Shown piece after piece: positions 55,776-64,000 of a stretch of DNA of 64,000 nt. The notes below the pieces were generated by a model. The model did not search any database. It saw only the letters and a program-made list of their open reading frames with translations, and was not told the origin of the DNA. This DNA is from Polynucleobacter sp. AM-7D1. GTDB taxonomy: Bacteria; Pseudomonadota; Gammaproteobacteria; Burkholderiales; Burkholderiaceae. The stretch lies in NCBI RefSeq assembly GCF_018688455.1, contig NZ_CP061319.1, positions 248,001 to 312,000 on the forward strand. The letters run 5' to 3'. The position numbers and the translations under genes were made by a program. The number at the start of each line of letters is the position of its first letter. The first letter of the stretch is position 1.

Positions 55776-57135
55776 ACTAGAACTAATAAATATTTTATTA
55801 ATTATACTATCAATATACTTAATTTATAAAAGTAATGTTATAAATTCATTGCTAGTTTTCGCTGGCTACTTTATTTTACATTATTTTTATCTATATATTC
55901 CAGTCATTCTTAGTTCTTATTCAATAGATGAAATATATCAAATGAGAATACTCGGATCTGGTATTGTATCCAAAGTACTTCAACTGATAATGATCGGAGT
56001 ATTACTAGTAAAAATTGAGTTTCAGTTAGGTTGGAATAAAAAATCATCAAAATATTTTATATTAATCAATATTTTTATGCTGAGTGGTCTTATATATCAA
56101 CACATTAATTTAGGAAGTTTAGATAGGTTGGCGATACAGTATTATTTAACTCTATGTCTATTTGTATGGATAGTCTTTATACCAAGTAGAATTAACAGCG
56201 GAGTAAATTTTAATTTAATTAATAAAGAGATTATTAAGAATTCAATAATATTTTTTTTGTTGATAGTAATTTGTTTAGGTATATATGAAGTTTGGATTGA
56301 TAAGGCATGGGCACAGACACAAGTTGATGCCAATCATTATGTGTATAGAAGTAGTTCATTATTTTATAACCCAAACTTATTCTCATATTATTGTGTTTTA
56401 GCATACCTAGCAGTAATTTATTTTTCAGACAATAAAAGAAATATTGATAATAAAACAACTCTAATTGCTTTTGCTCTATTATTTGGTATTTTTATTTCAG
56501 GATCAAGGGGCGTATTTCTTTACTTCCTTGTTTCAATGGCTATAATTGCTATATTAAATAAAAAAATTAAATTATTATATTTTTATCCTTACGGCTTATA
56601 CCTTATCACGTTATTGGCATCTATTGTCGTTGATAATAATTTTCCACTTAAGATAAATAGAAATAATATTTCTGAGAATTTTTACTATTTATCTAATAGG
56701 TTTGCCTATACCCCAATCGATATATTTACTTATCTCTTAAATACTTTACAAAATAATGAGGGGGTAAGTAATGTTACGGGGTATTTCTCCACAAACATCC
56801 TCAATAACTTGAGCACAAACTCTCCAACAACCATGAGCACAAATTCACAACTATCCATTGAGGGTAGGTTTTGCAGTGGATGTGATAACGGATGGATGAT
56901 TTTATACAGAGACCTAGGATTATTTGGCCTAGTATCATTTTTAATTCTGTATTTATATATTTTTTTCAATATAATAAAATTAAAAGATATTAATAAAAAT
57001 CTTAAACATATACTACTAAGCGCTATTTTATTTATTCTTATATTTGGTTCAGCAATGAGATTTCAAATATTAACTGTAGCAATGGTTACAGCAACATACA
57101 TATGCTTGTTATTAATTATTAATCGAATCAAGTAG
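55768..57135 (+). CDS. Wzy-like polysaccharide polymerase
   Basis: A 455-residue membrane protein with ten or more membrane helices, very AT-rich (many Ile, Leu, Asn). The central RSSSLFYNPNLFSYYCVLAY and SGSRGVFLYFLVS segment and the long periplasmic loop with SNVTGYFSTNILNNLSTNSP then CSGCDNGWMILYRDLGLFGL match the O-antigen polymerase layout (ligase-like RxxSxxxNPN...GSRG...N.W...G). It starts at a TTG overlapping the glycosyltransferase end. Confidence 0.72.
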   Translation: MNKLELINILLIILSIYLIYKSNVINSLLVFAGYFILHYFYLYIPVILSSYSIDEIYQMRILGSGIVSKVLQLIMIGVLLVKIEFQLGWNKKSSKYFILINIFMLSGLIYQHINLGSLDRLAIQYYLTLCLFVWIVFIPSRINSGVNFNLINKEIIKNSIIFFLLIVICLGIYEVWIDKAWAQTQVDANHYVYRSSSLFYNPNLFSYYCVLAYLAVIYFSDNKRNIDNKTTLIAFALLFGIFISGSRGVFLYFLVSMAIIAILNKKIKLLYFYPYGLYLITLLASIVVDNNFPLKINRNNISENFYYLSNRFAYTPIDIFTYLLNTLQNNEGVSNVTGYFSTNILNNLSTNSPTTMSTNSQLSIEGRFCSGCDNGWMILYRDLGLFGLVSFLILYLYIFFNIIKLKDINKNLKHILLSAILFILIFGSAMRFQILTVAMVTATYICLLLIINRIK

Positions 57136-57140
57136 GTATT

Positions 57141-57995
57141 ATGAAAAATGTTTTGGTATTAGGGGCTAACGGGCTAATTGGCTCAACTCTATATAGAGTG
57201 CTAAGAAAATCTAATGAGCTGAAAGCTTATGGAACCGTTAGACGAAATTCTATTTTTTTTCAAAACGATGATCATATTGAATCAGTAGATGCATTTGATA
57301 TACAGTTAATTTATGATTTGCTAATTAAAAAGAATATTCACGTTATTGTTAATTGTATTGGATTAACTAAACACAAAGAATCGACGAATTCTATCTTCGA
57401 GTCTGGCTACTTAAATGCGGTATTTCCTCATAAGCTTGCATTTTGCGCACAAAAGAGTAATGCAAGACTGATCCACATTAGTTCAGATTGTGTTTTTTCT
57501 GGAAAAGATGGTAATTATGATGAGGGCTCAAAATGTGATGCGATAGACATTTATGGTATTACAAAATACCTTGGTGAGCCATCTGAAATTCAAGGCTTGA
57601 CAATAAGAACCTCAACTATTGGTCACGAGTTAGCATCTAGTTATGGTTTATTAGACTGGTTTATAACTCAAAAGCGTTGTTCTGGGTACTCCAATGCATT
57701 ATTTTCTGGAACCACAACTCTAGAACTAGCTAATAATATTAAAAGATTAATTCTTAAGCATCCAAATTTAAGCGGAATTTATAATATTGGTGGTGAAAAA
57801 ATTTCTAAATTTGATTTACTAACTAAAATAAATACTATATATAAATTAGGTATAGATATTAAATTCGACGAAAGTCTTATTATAGATAGAAGTTATTCCT
57901 CTGATAAATATTATAAGGCTACAGGGTACACACAAGCTAATTGGGATGATTTAATTATTGATATGAAAGAAGAGTTTTTGGCTTCTAAGTTATGA
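57141..57995 (+). CDS. RmlD-like NAD-dependent reductase/epimerase
   Basis: A 284-residue short-chain dehydrogenase: VLVLGANGLIGSTLYRVLRK (4-23), VIVNCIGLTKHKESTN, LIHISSDCVFSGKDGNYDEG, the Tyr-xxx-Lys in DIYGITKYLGEP. It resembles the RmlD-type reductases that act between FnlA/WbvB and FnlC/WbvD in UDP-L-FucNAc or UDP-L-QuiNAc synthesis. It lacks the C-terminal cupin domain of the FucNAc-type enzyme (WbjC/CapF, about 370 residues), which leans towards the QuiNAc-type (WbvR-like). fnlA is about 2.7 kb downstream. Confidence 0.7.
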   Translation: MKNVLVLGANGLIGSTLYRVLRKSNELKAYGTVRRNSIFFQNDDHIESVDAFDIQLIYDLLIKKNIHVIVNCIGLTKHKESTNSIFESGYLNAVFPHKLAFCAQKSNARLIHISSDCVFSGKDGNYDEGSKCDAIDIYGITKYLGEPSEIQGLTIRTSTIGHELASSYGLLDWFITQKRCSGYSNALFSGTTTLELANNIKRLILKHPNLSGIYNIGGEKISKFDLLTKINTIYKLGIDIKFDESLIIDRSYSSDKYYKATGYTQANWDDLIIDMKEEFLASKL

Positions 57996-60106
57996 AAAAA
58001 CATGTATTTCCTCTATGTTTTTTGTTTAACTCTTTATCATTATCGGTATTAGTTATAACATTTGCATTTTCAGGTAACGATATATTTGCAGCTGAAATAT
58101 CAGTTATGCAAGCGGCAATTTCCGGATTACTGTATGCATTTTCTTCTAACTCAAGGGTAACAATTCTATCTGGTAGCATAAATACCTTTAATAAGCTTCT
58201 TATGCTACGTATTTATATTTTAGTGCCCGTAGTTTGTGTATCGTATTTTTTAGTTGGAACTATAGGAGATTTTAGTTTCTTTCTATTTTATTTGATCTTA
58301 ATTCGAAGATCTATGGAATGGATAGCTGATTTATTCTTATCTGAGATGGAGCGTGAATCTAGCTACTACAAGGGTATAATTTTTTTAGTAATCCAATCAG
58401 TATTATTAGGTATTGTAATTTTGTTAATTTATACTGGTGCAAATTATCGTTATTTAATGATAATATGGTGTATAAGCCCTGTCATAGTATTTTCTTGGAT
58501 TAAATTTAAAAATTCATTTATTAATTTTTATTTACCTAAAAGTATATTTATAAATTATGATATAACCCATTTTGGATCTAGCATAGTAATTGGGCTAACA
58601 CTTTTTATATTTAGGGTGTCAATTGTAACTACATTTGGCAAGGAATCTGCAGGTAATTTATTATCAGCATTTGCAATAGGTGGCTTATTGGGTGCAGTAT
58701 TTGCCAGCTCCTATGCTCCATCTTTGGCTCTAAATGAGTTGGCTTCCGGCAAAAAATATTTTAATAAGAAACTACATCTAATCGTATTACCATTATTTCT
58801 ATTGCTCGGCTCTTCTTTGGTTTTATTTTCTAACATTGGAACTTTTCCAATAATTAACAACTGGAAAGATAATCTATTTATAAGTGCATTGGGCTACTCA
58901 TGTATAGCAAGTGTAGTAATGTATTATGCTCAAATAAATAGAAATAGGTTGCTTATAGTATCTAAAGATAATTCACTATTCGGAGCAGATGTACTTGTAA
59001 GTATATCTACAATATTCTCCATTAATCTCATGTTTTTAATCTTTGGCAATGGTGGTGGAGCAGCACTTTCATTAGTCCAATCAGTATTGATGTACGTATT
59101 TTATAAATCATCCACTTTAACAATAAATAAAAAGTATATATTCAGTTTTTATCCAATTTTATGTCTTATAGTACTTCCAATATTTTTTAAAGTTGAAATT
59201 TTAAGTCTAACAAGCACATACATTCAAAATACTAAATTTAATTATTTTCCAATATCATCCATTCTTATTATTTTCCTTCTTGCAGTGATTGGTAATTTTC
59301 AATACGCTAGAAAATCTTTTGTATGTATTGCAATTTATTTTGTAGCTATTTATCTCAGTTATTTTTTTGGAAGTTATGGGGTTAACGGTGATGGATTAAA
59401 ATTATTAACTATCACTAAATATTTGCTACCGCCGTTGGCATTGGTACTTGGTGAGATTGTTGGTAATATAAGGGGGCCTAAGAATATTTCGAGTATTGAT
59501 ATATTTTTTTACTTTATTATAGTATTAATAATATTTTTAAATTTTATTTTTGATAATTTAACATTAATACTTTCATTGCAAGTATATTATATTTTATTAT
59601 CAGCTTTTATTATTTTATTTATTGATCATTTTTTAAATTTATATAAATTTAAATTTATTATACTATTTTATGGAAGCATTAAAAAATTATATTTATATTT
59701 AGTATGGGCAATTTTTTTCTGTTTTTATTTAACTTATGTTCTATATGTTAATGAAGTTTATGATTTGAATTTTATATACCTTTTATTTGGAAGCGGTGTT
59801 ATTAATACTGCTAATTATTATGCTAACTCAAATAACCTAATTCAAGATATTATCCTTAATTATGGAATTGCTCCCTCGATTCCTTTTGTTATACTTATAA
59901 TATTCTCTGTAATCAACTCTATCAATAGCACAAGTAGGTACTACATATTAATAATTTTGCTATTCACAATTCATCTGTGTGTTTTTGAGAATTCTGGACC
60001 CTATAAGTTGTATGTTGGGATATTTTTATTCTATCTATGGGGTTACTATATTTCATCTTTTCCTCAATCTTCGCCTATCTCCTTAACCTTAAATTCAAAT
60101 AAATAA
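57992..60106 (+). CDS. large membrane protein, Wzx flippase-like N-terminus with extra polymerase-like C-terminus
   Basis: A 704-residue, very hydrophobic protein, far longer than Wzx (about 400-480). Residues 1-400 look like a Wzx/MATE-type flippase: paired helices, NSRVTILSGSINTFNKLLML, MEWIADLFLSEMERESSYYK, VIGLTLFIFRVSIVTTFGKE. Residues about 420-700 add nine or so helices with an FGSGVINTANYYANSNNLIQ loop then DIILNYGIAPSIPFVILIIF, similar to the functional loop of O-antigen polymerases. A natural Wzx-Wzy fusion is the simplest reading, but a single long transporter cannot be excluded. The gene is extremely AT-rich, and no stop or frameshift separates the halves. Confidence 0.6.
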   Translation: MKKHVFPLCFLFNSLSLSVLVITFAFSGNDIFAAEISVMQAAISGLLYAFSSNSRVTILSGSINTFNKLLMLRIYILVPVVCVSYFLVGTIGDFSFFLFYLILIRRSMEWIADLFLSEMERESSYYKGIIFLVIQSVLLGIVILLIYTGANYRYLMIIWCISPVIVFSWIKFKNSFINFYLPKSIFINYDITHFGSSIVIGLTLFIFRVSIVTTFGKESAGNLLSAFAIGGLLGAVFASSYAPSLALNELASGKKYFNKKLHLIVLPLFLLLGSSLVLFSNIGTFPIINNWKDNLFISALGYSCIASVVMYYAQINRNRLLIVSKDNSLFGADVLVSISTIFSINLMFLIFGNGGGAALSLVQSVLMYVFYKSSTLTINKKYIFSFYPILCLIVLPIFFKVEILSLTSTYIQNTKFNYFPISSILIIFLLAVIGNFQYARKSFVCIAIYFVAIYLSYFFGSYGVNGDGLKLLTITKYLLPPLALVLGEIVGNIRGPKNISSIDIFFYFIIVLIIFLNFIFDNLTLILSLQVYYILLSAFIILFIDHFLNLYKFKFIILFYGSIKKLYLYLVWAIFFCFYLTYVLYVNEVYDLNFIYLLFGSGVINTANYYANSNNLIQDIILNYGIAPSIPFVILIIFSVINSINSTSRYYILIILLFTIHLCVFENSGPYKLYVGIFLFYLWGYYISSFPQSSPISLTLNSNK

Positions 60107-60113
60107 TCCACAA

Positions 60114-60686
60114 ATGTCACTACAAGATAAACCCGATACCCTTCGAACAACACCATTCCGCGAAAAGCTTAGAGTTCGCTTTTTATCTAATCACTTGCGC
60201 CTTTTCAAGGATGTTGAAAAAACTCTCGACATAGGATGCGGCTGGGGTTTCTCATTAAAAATCAATCCTAATTTTTATTGTGTCGATGCTGATGTTAATT
60301 GCGTTGAATACCTTAAAAGCATAGGAGCAAAGGTATCTCTAGCCGATATTTCTAAACCGCTTCCGTTTCCCGATGGTAGCTTTGATAATGCTTTTACTCA
60401 TGATGTTTTAGAGCATCTAGAGGAGGAGGAAATGCTGTCACTTTTTAGGGATGCTAGAAGAATTCTTAAGGCTGGCGGGGTTTTTATGAATATCGTCCCA
60501 AATCTAAAGGGCTATTTGGCTTACACAGATGTGGGTCATAAGCGATATGTAACACTAAAAGAAATTAAGAGTGCCGCTAATCAAACTGGTTTCGAGGTAA
60601 TAGATCATTGGCACACCCCATTTCCAAGAATATTTTCCGAGCTTTTTAAGCACAATAAATTAGTTGTACGTTTAAGGGCTATTTGA
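60114..60686 (+). CDS. class I SAM-dependent methyltransferase
   Basis: A 190-residue protein: TLDIGCGWGFSLKINPNFYC (motif I), ADISKPLPFPDGSFDNAFTH, DVLEHLEEEEMLSLFRDARR, ILKAGGVFMNIVPNLKGYLA. It resembles methyltransferase type 11 proteins. Base composition returns towards that of the rest of the locus here, after the AT-rich stretch. It overlaps the open frame of fnlA by a few bases. Confidence 0.8.
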   Translation: MSLQDKPDTLRTTPFREKLRVRFLSNHLRLFKDVEKTLDIGCGWGFSLKINPNFYCVDADVNCVEYLKSIGAKVSLADISKPLPFPDGSFDNAFTHDVLEHLEEEEMLSLFRDARRILKAGGVFMNIVPNLKGYLAYTDVGHKRYVTLKEIKSAANQTGFEVIDHWHTPFPRIFSELFKHNKLVVRLRAI

Positions 60687-60688
60687 TT

Positions 60689-61699
60689 ATGTTTGTAGGC
60701 AAAACCTTTTTAGTTACAGGTGGTACTGGATCTTTCGGGAGTACCTTTTTAAAAAAAATTCTAACTGAGGATGTGCAGGAGGTTAGAGTTTTCAGTAGGG
60801 ACGAAAAAAAACAAGAGGAACTGCGTTTAAGTTTAAATACATCAAAGGTAAAGTTTTATATTGGGGATGTCAGAGATGGCGCCAGTATAGGTGACGCCAT
60901 GTCTGGTGTTGATTATGTATTCCATGCTGCAGCATTAAAGCAAGTGCCCTCTTGTGAATTTTATCCAATTGAGGCAATGAAAACCAATGTTATCGGTACG
61001 GATAATGTAATTAATGCTGCTGTAAATTATGGGGTTAAGAAGGTAATAGTGTTGAGTACCGATAAAGCAGTGTATCCAATCAACGCGATGGGTATCACTA
61101 AGGCACTTGCTGAAAAAGTTATGGTTGCAAAATCATGCTTGCAACGAATGAGTAACACTATTGTTTGTGCAACACGATATGGTAATGTGATTGCATCTCG
61201 CGGTTCTGTTGTGCCTTTATTTATCTCTCAAATAAAAAGTGGACAAGAGCTCACGATTACTGATCCAAATATGACCAGATTCTTAATGACGCTTGATGAG
61301 TCTGTAGATCTGGTTTTGTATGCATTAAAGCATGGTGACCAAGGGGATATTTTTGTGCAAAAGTCACCATCAGCGAAGGTCTCCACAGTGGCTAGTGCGA
61401 TCCAGGACATTTTAGGCATTCAGGTTGGAGTCCATACGATAGGAACAAGGCATGGCGAAAAATTATTTGAGACCCTAGTTTCCCGGGAAGAGATGGCCAG
61501 GGCAATTGATCTGGGTAAACATTTCAGAATACCCGCAGATAGTAGAGATCTCAACTATTCACAGTTCTATAGTGAAGGCGAAACGGCGATCTCAGAGTTG
61601 GATGACTACACGTCTCACAACACTAATATATTAGATGTCGATGGGGTAAAAGAGCTCCTATCTAAATTAGATATTGTTAGAGAGGCTATCAATGCTTAA
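60689..61699 (+). CDS. fnlA: UDP-GlcNAc 4,6-dehydratase/epimerase (FnlA/WbjB/CapE type)
   Basis: A 336-residue SDR: KTFLVTGGTGSFGSTFLKKI (5-24), VFSRDEKKQEELRL, VFHAAALKQVPSCEFYPIEA, STDKAVYPINAMGITKALAE, RYGNVIASRGSVVPLFISQI and PADSRDLNYSQFYSEG. The PSCEFYP and YPINAMG words are those of FnlA/CapE and not of PseB. It makes UDP-2-acetamido-2,6-dideoxy-L-talo-hexulose by dehydration and epimerisation at C5 and C3. ATG at 60689 is preferred to the TTG at 60683. fnlC follows with an overlap. Confidence 0.88.
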   Translation: MFVGKTFLVTGGTGSFGSTFLKKILTEDVQEVRVFSRDEKKQEELRLSLNTSKVKFYIGDVRDGASIGDAMSGVDYVFHAAALKQVPSCEFYPIEAMKTNVIGTDNVINAAVNYGVKKVIVLSTDKAVYPINAMGITKALAEKVMVAKSCLQRMSNTIVCATRYGNVIASRGSVVPLFISQIKSGQELTITDPNMTRFLMTLDESVDLVLYALKHGDQGDIFVQKSPSAKVSTVASAIQDILGIQVGVHTIGTRHGEKLFETLVSREEMARAIDLGKHFRIPADSRDLNYSQFYSEGETAISELDDYTSHNTNILDVDGVKELLSKLDIVREAINA

Positions 61700-62822
61700 A
61701 GTTATGACAATAGTTGGCACGAGACCAGAAATAATTAAGATGTCACGAGTAATTTCTGAGTTTGATAAATACACAGACCATGTGTTGGTGCATACGGGTC
61801 AGAATTATGATTATGAACTGAATGCTATTTTTTTTGAAGACTTAGGCATAAGAAGGCCAGACTTCTTTCTAGAAGCAAAGGGCGATTCTGCGGCCAAAGT
61901 AATTTCCCAAATCATAGAAAGATCCGATAATTTATTTGCTGAAATAAATCCAGATGCTGTAATGCTATATGGGGATACAAATTCTTGCCTGTCGGTAATT
62001 TCTGCAAAAAGAAGAAAAATTCCCGTATTTCACATGGAAGCTGGTAACCGATGCTTTGATGAAAGAGTCCCGGAGGAATTAAATAGAAAGGTTTTGGATC
62101 ACCTCAGTGACATCAATTTAGTTTTGACGGAGCATGCCCGAAGATATTTAATATCCGAGGGGGTAAGACCTGAGAAGATATTTAAAACTGGTTCGCATAT
62201 GCCTGAAGTTATTGACTTTTACAGGGAGAAAATTGCTAATTCAGATATTTTAAGCAGGTTAAATTTACAGGCTAATAATTATTTTGTGGTTAGCGCTCAT
62301 CGGGAGGAAAACGTTGACTCCCCTAAAAATATGTTTGACTTTGTTGAAACTCTGAATTCTTTGGCTGAAGAATATAAGATGCCGGTAATAGTTTCAACTC
62401 ATCCAAGAACAAAAAAACAATTAGATAGCATGGGGTTAATTAATTTAAGTCCCTTAATTCAGTTTTCTAAGCCGTTTGGTTTTTGTGACTACATTAAATT
62501 ACAAATGGACTCCAGATGTGTTGTATCTGACAGCGGAACTATATCCGAGGAAGCTTCAATTCTAAATTTACCAGCAGTTACTATTCGCAATGCACATGAA
62601 CGGCCAGAGGCTATAGATGTAGGCACCTTCATTTTGACAGGTCTAAAAAAAGAAAGAGTGCTTGAGTCGATCAAGGTTGTGTGCGAGCAGCATAATCAGA
62701 TGAATAGATCCATCTTTCCAGTGCCTGATTATGCTGAAAGTAATGTATCGAAGAAGATATTAAGGATAGTGCTTGGTTACACCGATTATGTAAATAGAAC
62801 GGTATGGAAGAAGGCCGACTAG
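61692..62822 (+). CDS. fnlC: UDP-GlcNAc 2-epimerase family enzyme (FnlC/WbjD/CapG type)
   Basis: A 376-residue WecB-family protein: VMTIVGTRPEIIKMSRVISE, VHTGQNYDYELNAIFFEDLG, MLYGDTNSCLSVISAKRRKI, VFHMEAGNRCFDERVPEELN, VVSAHREENVDSPKN, VVSDSGTISEEASILNLPAV. HTGQNYDYELN and FHMEAGNRCFDERVPEE are the words of the FnlC branch. It epimerises C2 in the last step to UDP-L-FucNAc or UDP-L-QuiNAc. ATG at 61692 overlaps fnlA by eight bases. Confidence 0.88.
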   Translation: MLKVMTIVGTRPEIIKMSRVISEFDKYTDHVLVHTGQNYDYELNAIFFEDLGIRRPDFFLEAKGDSAAKVISQIIERSDNLFAEINPDAVMLYGDTNSCLSVISAKRRKIPVFHMEAGNRCFDERVPEELNRKVLDHLSDINLVLTEHARRYLISEGVRPEKIFKTGSHMPEVIDFYREKIANSDILSRLNLQANNYFVVSAHREENVDSPKNMFDFVETLNSLAEEYKMPVIVSTHPRTKKQLDSMGLINLSPLIQFSKPFGFCDYIKLQMDSRCVVSDSGTISEEASILNLPAVTIRNAHERPEAIDVGTFILTGLKKERVLESIKVVCEQHNQMNRSIFPVPDYAESNVSKKILRIVLGYTDYVNRTVWKKAD

Positions 62823-62823
62823 G

Positions 62824-64000
62824 ATGAAGATACTTTTTTGGATGCAGGTATTTGATCCAGAACCTCAAATAAAGGGAATTACTCTAGCCTCAAAAATCGT
62901 TCAAGCGGGTAACGAAGTTATAGTTATTACTGGATTTCCAAATTATCCTGGAGGTAAGATATATCCAGGCTATTCAATTAAGTTATATAGCATAGAGTAC
63001 ATCGAGGGAATCAAAGTTATAAGGGTCCCATTATTTCCTAGCCACAGCGGCTCCATAGTTGGAAGGCTTGTAAATTATCTTAGCTTTGGATTTTCATCCT
63101 TCATAGCAAGTTTTTTTATTCGTGATCTAGATTTAATATATGCCTGCGGGCCACCAGTTACGGTTGGAGTTGCGGCTGCACTTTCTGGGCTAATTAAAAA
63201 AATACCTGTGGTTTACGATATTCAGGATTTATGGCCGGACTCACTAAATTCTACGGAAATGTTTAAGAGCACTCTCGGCCTCAAGATTATAGGAAAGGTG
63301 TGTCAATTTCTCTACCAGCATGTAGCAATGCTTATTGTTCAGTCTCCAGGGATAAGGTTAAAGTTGATTGAGCGAGGGGTTCCTGAGGATAGGATTTCTT
63401 TGGTATACAACTGGTGCAATGAAAGCGCAATTCTAAATTACGAAATAAATTCAGTTGCAATAATGCCCAGTGCTAAAGGTATGGGTGCTAGCGAGCGCTT
63501 CTCGGTCCTATTTGCTGGAAATATCGGTAGAGCGCAGGATTTATATGCAATTATAAAGGCTGCACAAATATTGCAAAAAAGAAAGTATAAGGTTGATATA
63601 TATCTCCTTGGTGAGGGTATTGAAAAGACTTCCTTAGAGCGTGAAGTTAAAAATAAGCGCATTGAAAATATTTTTTTTATACCAGCAGTTCCAATGTCGG
63701 ATGTAAGTAAATACCTCAAAGCCGCTAATGTGTTGCTTGTACATTTGAAAGATAGCGAGTTATTTAGAGTTACAGTGCCTGCAAAAACTCAGGCATATCT
63801 CGCCACAGGAAAGCCGGTTCTTATGGCCGTTGCGGGGGATGGCGCAGAACTTATTTCAAAATCTGGCGGAGGTATTGTGGCCAAACCATCAGACCCAGAT
63901 TCCATAGCTGATAGCATTATTTTGCTGCTTGAAAGTGGCGATCAGGAGTTGGTAAAAATGGGAAATTGTGGAAAGCAATACTATTGGGAGCATCTATCGC
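62824..64000 (+). CDS. wbuB: WbuB-like glycosyltransferase, cut by the window end
   Basis: 392 codons are open to the window edge. LFWMQVFDPEPQIKGITLAS near the start, IITGFPNYPGGKIYPGYSIK-like sequence, VVYDIQDLWPDSLNSTEMF, FSVLFAGNIGRAQDLYAIIK and YLATGKPVLMAVAGDGAELI are the signs of the WbuB/WcaI group of GT4. WbuB transfers L-fucosamine-type sugars and is typically next to fnlA-fnlC, as here. It starts one base after the fnlC stop. Confidence 0.88.
   Translation, partial: MKILFWMQVFDPEPQIKGITLASKIVQAGNEVIVITGFPNYPGGKIYPGYSIKLYSIEYIEGIKVIRVPLFPSHSGSIVGRLVNYLSFGFSSFIASFFIRDLDLIYACGPPVTVGVAAALSGLIKKIPVVYDIQDLWPDSLNSTEMFKSTLGLKIIGKVCQFLYQHVAMLIVQSPGIRLKLIERGVPEDRISLVYNWCNESAILNYEINSVAIMPSAKGMGASERFSVLFAGNIGRAQDLYAIIKAAQILQKRKYKVDIYLLGEGIEKTSLEREVKNKRIENIFFIPAVPMSDVSKYLKAANVLLVHLKDSELFRVTVPAKTQAYLATGKPVLMAVAGDGAELISKSGGGIVAKPSDPDSIADSIILLLESGDQELVKMGNCGKQYYWEHLS

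Noticed and set aside
60689..61699. Reading the dehydratase as PseB
   Set aside because: Its motifs (PSCEFYP, YPINAMG, closing NYSQFYSEG) and the following fnlC and wbuB fit FnlA; PseB would be expected next to pseC.

Overview
The window looks like a chromosomal segment from a free-living freshwater betaproteobacterium of the Burkholderiaceae, most likely Polynucleobacter or a close relative. This is inferred from gene order and protein character (tolQRAB-pal-cpoB-queC, glyA-nrdR, exbB-exbD-lpxK-ycaR-kdsB-adk) and from moderate base composition. No database search was possible. No rRNA, tRNA, CRISPR array, phage or insertion sequence was seen.

Left part (1-24.6 kb) is mostly housekeeping. 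It holds riboflavin synthesis (ribH and a RibB with a degenerate RibA-like domain on the minus strand; ribD and ribE on the plus strand), a small block of minor type IV pilin genes, a RelE/Phd-type toxin-antitoxin pair, the Tol-Pal operon ending in queC, glyA and nrdR, and an ExbBD/lipid A/Kdo/adenylate kinase block. After these come xseA converging on murB, then yajQ, a second toxin-antitoxin pair, xerD, plsY, a MAPEG protein, folE, a small lipoprotein and a decayed high-potential iron-sulfur protein gene. Four hairpins or inverted repeats and a DnaA-box-bearing AT-rich spacer lie between these genes.

Right part (24.8-64 kb, running off the end) is one long plus-strand surface-polysaccharide locus, more AT-rich than the left part and most extreme at about 51-60 kb. 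Sugar-nucleotide modules can be read from it: GDP-mannose to GDP-4-keto-6-deoxymannose (manC, gmd), probably continuing to GDP-perosamine through a DegT aminotransferase at 38.7 kb; a pseudaminic-acid-type nonulosonate module (pseC, pseF, methylase, PIG-L deacetylase, two formyltransferase-like proteins, a GNAT-like protein, pseI); UDP-ManNAcA (wecB, wecC), possibly amidated by the AsnB-like protein; and UDP-L-FucNAc or UDP-L-QuiNAc (an RmlD-like reductase, fnlA, fnlC, and a WbuB-like transferase cut by the window end). Assembly and export are covered by an ABC flippase-like transporter, three clear glycosyltransferases plus the partial WbuB, a KpsS/KpsC-like capsule protein, two polymerase-like membrane proteins, and a 704-residue membrane protein that may fuse flippase and polymerase halves. 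A bi-domain oxidoreductase next to a heparinase II/III protein sits in the middle.

The most interesting points are the nonulosonate module that has deacetylase and formyltransferase genes but no pseB, pseG or standard pseH in view; a hypoxanthine-phosphoribosyltransferase-like protein inside the sugar locus that has lost its catalytic acidic residues; the possible Wzx-Wzy fusion; two minor pilin genes that appear to start exactly at the mature N-terminus; and two broken genes that still read in one frame across internal stops.
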